Of a stretch of DNA of 64,000 nucleotides, positions 58,243-64,000 are shown piece by piece; within the stretch, counting starts at the first letter, position 1; the number at the start of each line of letters is the position of its first letter. The notes under the pieces are model-generated. The model was given only the letters and a program-made list of their open reading frames with translations. It was not told the DNA's origin and did no database searches. The stretch is taken from contig CANTFL010001445.1 of the NCBI GenBank assembly GCA_947650285.1, forward strand, positions 558,001 through 622,000, in the 5' to 3' direction. A program made the translations under genes and the position numbers. Origin of the DNA: Hyaloperonospora brassicae. Taxonomy: Eukaryota; Oomycota; Peronosporomycetes; Peronosporales; Peronosporaceae.

Positions 58243-58680
58243 GTTACCCCCGTAACATAAAAATTGAGACGAATGTATCAATAATTGAATATTATCTATT
58301 TCAATATTATTCAATTAACACTACTTGAAAAGAGGTTGTTTTGGCGGAATCTTACCCCCGAGGGTACTATTCGCGGTTGATCCACCTTCAGGTTGATGTA
58401 CCCGGTACATCAACTAAATTAACCACCAATCGCTGCTGGAGCGCGCAATGGATGGTGAGAAAGAAACCCACGTGGGAGATTGTAGTTTAATATAGTTCGA
58501 TGAAGGAAAAGATGGTTTATTAAAGCAGCGTAGCTATATCAAATACTGTTCTACTTGTGTCCCTTAAACAGATCTTTCTATTTCTGTTTGCTTCGGTTGC
58601 GCTTCCTTAAACCACGTGTACGTGACGTCGATAGTATGCAGCCTTGTGTTCGGTTGACACAAGGTATTGCCAGTTATCTA
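58243..58680 (+). repeat. LTR-like repeat, right inverted arm
   Basis: Plus-orientation partner of 53218-53653. Starts TGGGGTTACCCCCGTAACAT and contains the same 11-bp palindrome arms and GCTGCTGGAGCGCGCAATGG core. Its end reads toward 58680 (TTGCCAGTTA). Confidence 0.75.
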
Positions 58681-59975
58681 GTAAGTGCGTCCCCTGTCAC
58701 ATACACCGAGTCTTTAGTATTTGTCAGATATACTTTAAAGCTGATGCGTAGAAACCAACTTTTCACGATGCAGGGATCAAACTTGTAACATGTATGTGAG
58801 ACCCCTGTCCTTTGCGAAATCTCAAACTTCAACACAACAAGGTGTATTTACAAATGTAAACACACCACATTATAGCACATTGCCTAAATTTGTATGACTG
58901 ACTGAGTAGAAGATAAAAAGTGAGTGTACGGTATTATCTAGCTTAAATAAATTGACCAAACGACGATATATGCATCAGGATACTTACTACATGAAAATAC
59001 CAATGAGATCGGCCCAACAATTCTGACAGGCGATTTGTTAGAGCCCGGCTGATGTCGCCAAGTTGGTAGATTTTAGCAGAATTTCAAAGCTTCGGCTTAT
59101 CGATTCTTACAGAAAAGTAAAAAGAAAGAACGGAGTTGTAACGTGGGAAAAAGGGATTTTTGTTAACGACAGCTAGTTTTTACCCTGTTGTCTACAGCGT
59201 CTGTACCCGTCTGCACAACTACTTTTTATAATTGCCGAAGAGACCACTATGAATTAAAAAGTACAAGACGATCACGACTTTTTAAGAGTAATGGCAGTGT
59301 ATTGAATGTATATACTAGCTGTAAAAATGTATTAGCTAGTGCGCCTAGAAAAGGAAGCTGAATATATGGCCTTTGATGTGATATTACCTCTACCTCCGCT
59401 TGACGTTCTACTCTAGCGTCTTAAAACCCTCAGACCTTCTTTACCCTCGATCCGTCACAGCAAGTTTCTTGTAAGCCATTTTGCAGTCACCCGTGAGTGC
59501 ATACTAAGTTTCCTTTCCCTCGCCGCCGGCACCTTTTATTTTTCCTCTTCAGTATACTAAAGCCACTCAATAATCTCAATTGCTTTGTCAGGCAGTTCAT
59601 ATTTGTCAATATTTTAAGATAAGAAGCAGCAATTTCTTAACTTCACGCGAGCCTAAATCTTTCGAAGTATCATGACGCTTTTTTTTAATCGTCGAGAAGC
59701 TAGTTTGTAGGGCCACCCTCTCCTCATGTAGTATGTCGTTAGTGGATTTGTCGTCAGCTTTCCCGAGCTTCTAGGCTATGCACACTTTTTTAAAAACCGC
59801 ATCTCAATGGCTAACACCGAGATAATATTGCGATCTTCCCCTCCTTTTGCTTTCAGATTAAGAAGACCTTGCTCCTCTTTCGACAGCCAAATGGCCGGCT
59901 CAAACTAGTATCGTGTGGCGCATTGTAGCCCAAGCAAGATTAGCCATTAAAAGGCGACTTGTTTACGAAGAGCGC
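58681..59975. other. AT-rich intergenic, no supportable gene
   Basis: Short frames only; nothing recognised before the next LTR. Confidence 0.5.
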
Positions 59976-60369
59976 TGCAACGGGGCAGCCCGTTACATGG
60001 AATTGTCACTTTCAAGAAACAATGACAATAAAGAATATTAAGTTGAATATTCTTTGAACAATATCACCGATAGTTGTGATATTGGTGAGGCGACCACAGG
60101 GTCTGCCCATTGGTTGATATCTTGACGATATCAACCCACCAATCGCCGCAGGACGCGCGCAATGAGTGGTGACGAGACGTCACCATACACTCAGTTATAT
60201 TAGCATAATTAAGTTAAGTCAAACAAAGAGACAGTAGTTAAAAGACTTAATTATATTAATACAACAGCTCTGCTTTTACCCTACCTACGCTTCCTCTCTT
60301 GCCACGTGTACGTCTGTCGGGGCACTCAAAACCCTTGCGTTAAGTTACGCAAGGGTGTGCCCCGTTACA
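59976..60369 (+). repeat. 5' LTR of chromovirus C
   Basis: 394 bp, TGCAACGGGG to CCCCGTTACA. Keeps the GACGCGCGCAATGAGTGGTGA core and a perfect GGTTGATATC / GATATCAACC stem. Its 3' end folds as GGGGCAC / GTGCCCC enclosing ACCCTTGCGT / ACGCAAGGGT, a different sequence but the same shape as in chromovirus A. Confidence 0.88.
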
Positions 60370-60413
60370 CCTGGTAGCACTTTGTAGTCCTTCCAAGGAC
60401 CACATCATCCAAC

Positions 60414-61569
60414 ATGTTCATGTTGGATGATGAAGAGATCTTTCACGCCACGCGTGAAGGTTTTTCCCATTCGAGTGACATCGAATGGGGTGTGGTAGAA
60501 CGAATGAGTTCTACCGTAGGCGAGTTCGCCATTAGCGCCATGTTGGAGTCTCTAGACAGAGACCAACAACATGCCGCTATCGCCAAGTTCATTTAGAATG
60601 AACTTGCTCTCGAGAGGGAGAAAGTAGCCTTGCTTCACCAGCAAGGCTCTCAACAGGCCGAGCAGTTGAGAGAACTCGGTGCTCAACAGACAGAGCTGTT
60701 GAGACAGCAGCAATTCCATGCTGCTGTGGGCGGGACGGCACATGCGCGTCGTCCCGAGGTCATGAAGGTTGACATCTCCAAGTACAGTGGAGTCCCGGAA
60801 AAATCCCTGTTACTGTGGTTTATCGAACTCGACAGAGCCGTAAGGGCTCGTCGCGTCGAAGATGAGCAAATGAAACTCACATTTGCTTAAACCCACTTGT
60901 AAGGACGTGCCAAAACTTGGTCCCTGGGGATCGAGAGTAGCGACCCAAATGTGTTTAGGTCGCTAGATGACTTCAAGTACCGGCTCAGACAAACGTTTGA
61001 GCCTCCACGCGCTGAGTTCAGAGCTCGTTCAGAGCTCCTGAAACTCAATCAGGGTAAGCATAATGTGCACGCTTACGCTTAACATATACGACTCCTTGCG
61101 AGTAGTATAACTGCTAACCCAGTCCATGAACACACGTTGATTGCGGTGTTCATGCAAGGGCTCGCAGAAGGGCCCGTCAGGAGCCACCTGTTCCGCCTTG
61201 AGCTGAAGACGCTTGAAGAAGCGATATCAGCCGCGGAACAGTAAGACTTTAGCATGAGACAGGCTCATGCTAGCTCAAAATCTTATCGTCCACCGAGACG
61301 ACAAGAGATCGGAGGTTTCAGAACCAATGGACCTCTGCTATGTTGAGAGCGAGAGACCTCGCTCTTCAAACAACAAGCGATTGCAGAGGTGCAATCGCTG
61401 TCAGAAGTTAGGGCAATACGCATATGAGTGTAGTGCTCCACGCCCATTACCAAACAGTACTGAGCGAAATGGACGACCATTCGCCAAGAAGGGCAATGGG
61501 CGTGGGTCCAGCGCTGTTGCGAAGCCGCAACAGCGAGACGGACCATCAAAAAATGGACGGGGTCGGTAG
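60414..61569 (+). pseudogene. gag of chromovirus C, broken
   Basis: Start ATG 60414 lies in a perfect 14-bp hairpin (60403-60432). Stops replace residues kept in A, mostly Gln codons (for example after KFI at 60594, after LTFA near 60887, after HAYA near 61079). The zinc knuckle reads CNRCQKLGQYAYEC, again with Gln at the His position. Confidence 0.8.
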
Positions 61570-61679
61570 GGGCGGAGCGCCCTACTGATCCAGCAACCTC
61601 AAGAGAATTTGCAAATCTCTTGACGAAAGTTGCTCCAGATACACAATCATTGTGTGGCTCTACACCTGGTGATGACATT

Positions 61680-63050
61680 TCGCTCATCACCTTGATGTTG
61701 GAAGCGAAAAATGATTTGTCACTTCGTGCCCTAGTAGAATTTGGGGCGTCGAACAACTAATTTTGTCGCCAGCCACTAGAGGCTGCAAGGCTAAAGTTCG
61801 TTGAGCGCGACATTCCCCTCACGAGGATGACGGTGCGCCTTGCAACAGGCGCATCAATTAACGTTGAGAAACGTGTAGTAGGAATCCACTACACGTTAGA
61901 GGGCGAACAGTACGATGATGACTTCATCGTACTAGATCTGGATGACAAATTTGATGTCATCCTGGGATTACCTTGGCTCATAAGGTACGAGCCAAGGGTG
62001 AGCTGGCAGCATCGATACGTGAAGATGCCTGCCACTTGTTCATCAGATGGCCATCTGATGAACATCTTGGAGCGTCCACAAGCGTGTGGATGTTCTGCGA
62101 GTGAGTGCGATGGCCTCACTTGCGGTACGGTCGTTAGAACGGCTGCACAAGATCACAGTGTCGTTGATCACTACACTGTGGAGCAAGTCCCCGGCGGCTG
62201 TACAGGAGTACAGGCTGCGCAGAAGGTCGACCACTCGAATAAGTCGAGTGGACTGGGACGTGGATGAACGCCTAGCGGGCGACATCATAGCAAGAGTAAA
62301 CCGGTTGCCCACAAGTGGCAGCACGGATATCCTAGGTCGACTGGAGAGTCGACCGTAGAGGATCGGTCCCTGACTGTGGTTGCACAGCCACAGTCAGAAG
62401 ACGTCGAGGGAATAAGTCCCCACGTACTTGAGGAAGGAATTCCTCAAGAGTCACTTGCTGAAGGATTAGGCCTTCAGCAACCTGTGGAACGAAGTTCCCA
62501 GGAAGTAACCAAGACGTTCAACGTCTTGGTTAAGGACGGATCAAGCGTAGGCGCTTATACGTTTGATATGATTGTGCCTTCGAAGTTGACTTCGGAGATA
62601 ATTCAACTGCCGACGGTAGAACCGAAACGGTTCATACGTGATCTGCGTAGTGGCAAAGTCAAGCAGATCTGCATACTCGTCACAGAGGATGAGTATGTAG
62701 CCGATATTTGGTCGGCAACAGTATTTGCTAAGAACGAACGGGTTCTCAGCAGCTCATCGATGGACGAAAGCGTCATCGATGAGAAGACTCGAATTAAGAG
62801 ATACACGTCTCAATCCTGGGAGTCACTTCACGCAAATCCTTTGTACAAGGATTTGATCGAATTCAGGGATGTGTTTCCTGAATCCGTACCTTGCGAGTTG
62901 CCTAAGGACAAAGGCACTCGACGCGAGCTCGAGCTCAAAACGGGCTCGAAGTACTGTGTCATGAAGCTGTGGCCACTCCCTCGTGGACAAGTACTAGCGA
63001 TCGACAAGTTCTTTGCCGATCGCATAGCAGCTAACCATGTGAAGGAATAA
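61680..63050 (+). pseudogene. Protease and linker of pol, chromovirus C
   Basis: LVEFGASNN has lost the catalytic Asp-Ser/Thr-Gly of retropepsins (A has LVDCGASNN) and is followed by a stop. DKFDVILGLPWLIRYEP and the linker RDLRSGKVKQICILVTEDEY match A closely. Confidence 0.75.
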
Positions 63051-63109
63051 ACGTCCCCTCACAGCTCTTCGACCTTCTGTGTGCGAAAAGCCACAGGAGG
63101 ATGGCGGAT

Positions 63110-64000
63110 AGTGCACGCGTTCAACAAGTTTAACGCTGCAACGGTACCGGATCAAACGCCGATACCGAGGAAGGACGTGATCATCGATGGTCTGTCAATG
63201 AGTACCATCCTTTCGTCCATGGATCTGATAAATGGCTTCTATCAGATCCTTATGCGTGAACGGGACATCGCGTACACAGCAGTGAGCACTTCCAGCGGTA
63301 TGATGTGGGAGTGGCTAGTGATGCCACATGGGCTGAGAAATGACCCTGCAACGTTCAACAGATGTGTTACAAATCTGATGAGACCGGTGCGTGATTTCGC
63401 ACCGAGGTATTTTATCGATGTGTTCGTCCATCGTCGGGCTATGTACGAAAAGACGGACGTTGAAGTTCATAGAACTCACGTCCGTAAGGTCCTTCAACTT
63501 ATGCGCCAGCACAAGTTGTACGCCAACCTCAAGAAGTGTAATTTTGCGGCTAGCGAAATACCACTTCTTGGGTGCATCGTGGGTAAACACGGCGTACGCT
63601 CCGACCCCGAGAAGATCAAGGCGATCACCGACTGGCCTGTGCCAGTCGATGTCAAAGGACTTCGGAAGTTCCTTGGTCTAGCGGCGTACTTGCACAAGTA
63701 CTCGCGCAACTACGCCGAGATGACTGTTCATCTTTCTTGCTTGCTCAAGAAAATTGTCAAGTGGACATGGAACACTGAGTGTCAGCGCTCCTTCGAAGGT
63801 ATCAAGCAAAGCTTGATGCAATCGCCCATACTGGCGATTGCAGATCAGGACAGACCATTCCATGTGGTCTGTGACGCCAGCGATTTTGCGATCGGCTGTG
63901 CATTGATGCAATACGACACAGACGGCGCGGAGCGTGTCATCTGCTATCCATCGCGTCAGCTGCAACCAGCTGAACGCAATTACCCAGTGCATGGTAAGAA
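63110..64000 (+). pseudogene. Reverse transcriptase/RNase H of chromovirus C, partial
   Basis: Open to the window end. TILSSMDLINGFYQILMRER, AYTAVSTSSGMMWEWLVMPH and RKFLGLAAYLHKY are intact, but the catalytic box reads YFIDVF instead of YFDDVF, so one metal-binding Asp is lost. RNase H begins FHVVCDASDFAIGCALMQYD. Confidence 0.85.

Larger units (their letters stand above)
59976..64000 (+). mobile_element. Chromovirus C, runs off the window end
   Basis: 5' LTR, leader, gag, protease, linker and RT/RNase H in the same order as chromovirus A and clearly homologous throughout. Several stops break gag, but RT is open from about 63110 to the window end. Integrase and the 3' LTR lie beyond the window. 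Confidence 0.9.

Overview
This window looks like a nuclear contig of an oomycete (Peronosporales type: Phytophthora or a downy mildew). Reasons: intron-poor genes with short GT-AG introns, a large BT1-type folate/biopterin transporter, a DA1-like peptidase with oomycete-style added zinc fingers, and abundant chromodomain Ty3/Gypsy elements. The species cannot be fixed from sequence alone.

The window has two compartments. From about 5.8 to 26.8 kb it is a gene-dense housekeeping block: RPL4; a ten-exon DA1-like peptidase; HSBP1, with a probable AT-AC (U12-type) intron; mitochondrial HSP70; a small one-helix membrane protein; DMAP1/SWC4; a nuclear poly(A)-binding protein; a ZC3HC1/NIPA-like zinc finger protein; an unrecognised 328-residue protein; a decayed kinase; and an EF-hand/CorA-type magnesium transporter. 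A second small gene island at 39.7-42.4 kb holds a BAP29/31-like ER protein divergent from a BT1-family transporter. The first 5 kb holds a broken SET-domain gene and a solo LTR with a near-perfect target duplication.

The rest (28-39 kb and 42.6-64 kb) is a repeat graveyard. It contains one nearly complete but broken chromovirus (A, 30868-38633), a second copy entering the window end (C, 59976-64000), more decayed relatives (28.0-30.6 and 42.6-46.5 kb), a MULE-like remnant, two near-identical inverted LTRs 4.6 kb apart, a GATC-rich block and degenerate tandem repeats.

The most unusual signal is in the chromovirus family. The LTRs, gag, pol and 3' region are filled with perfect short hairpins (7-14 bp stems, short loops), often one every 50-100 bases. 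Several stems are kept between copies A and C by paired substitutions, and one in-frame stop codon shared by both copies lies inside such a stem. Chromovirus A also carries a decayed antisense reading frame between the chromodomain and the 3' LTR, meeting pol tail to tail.
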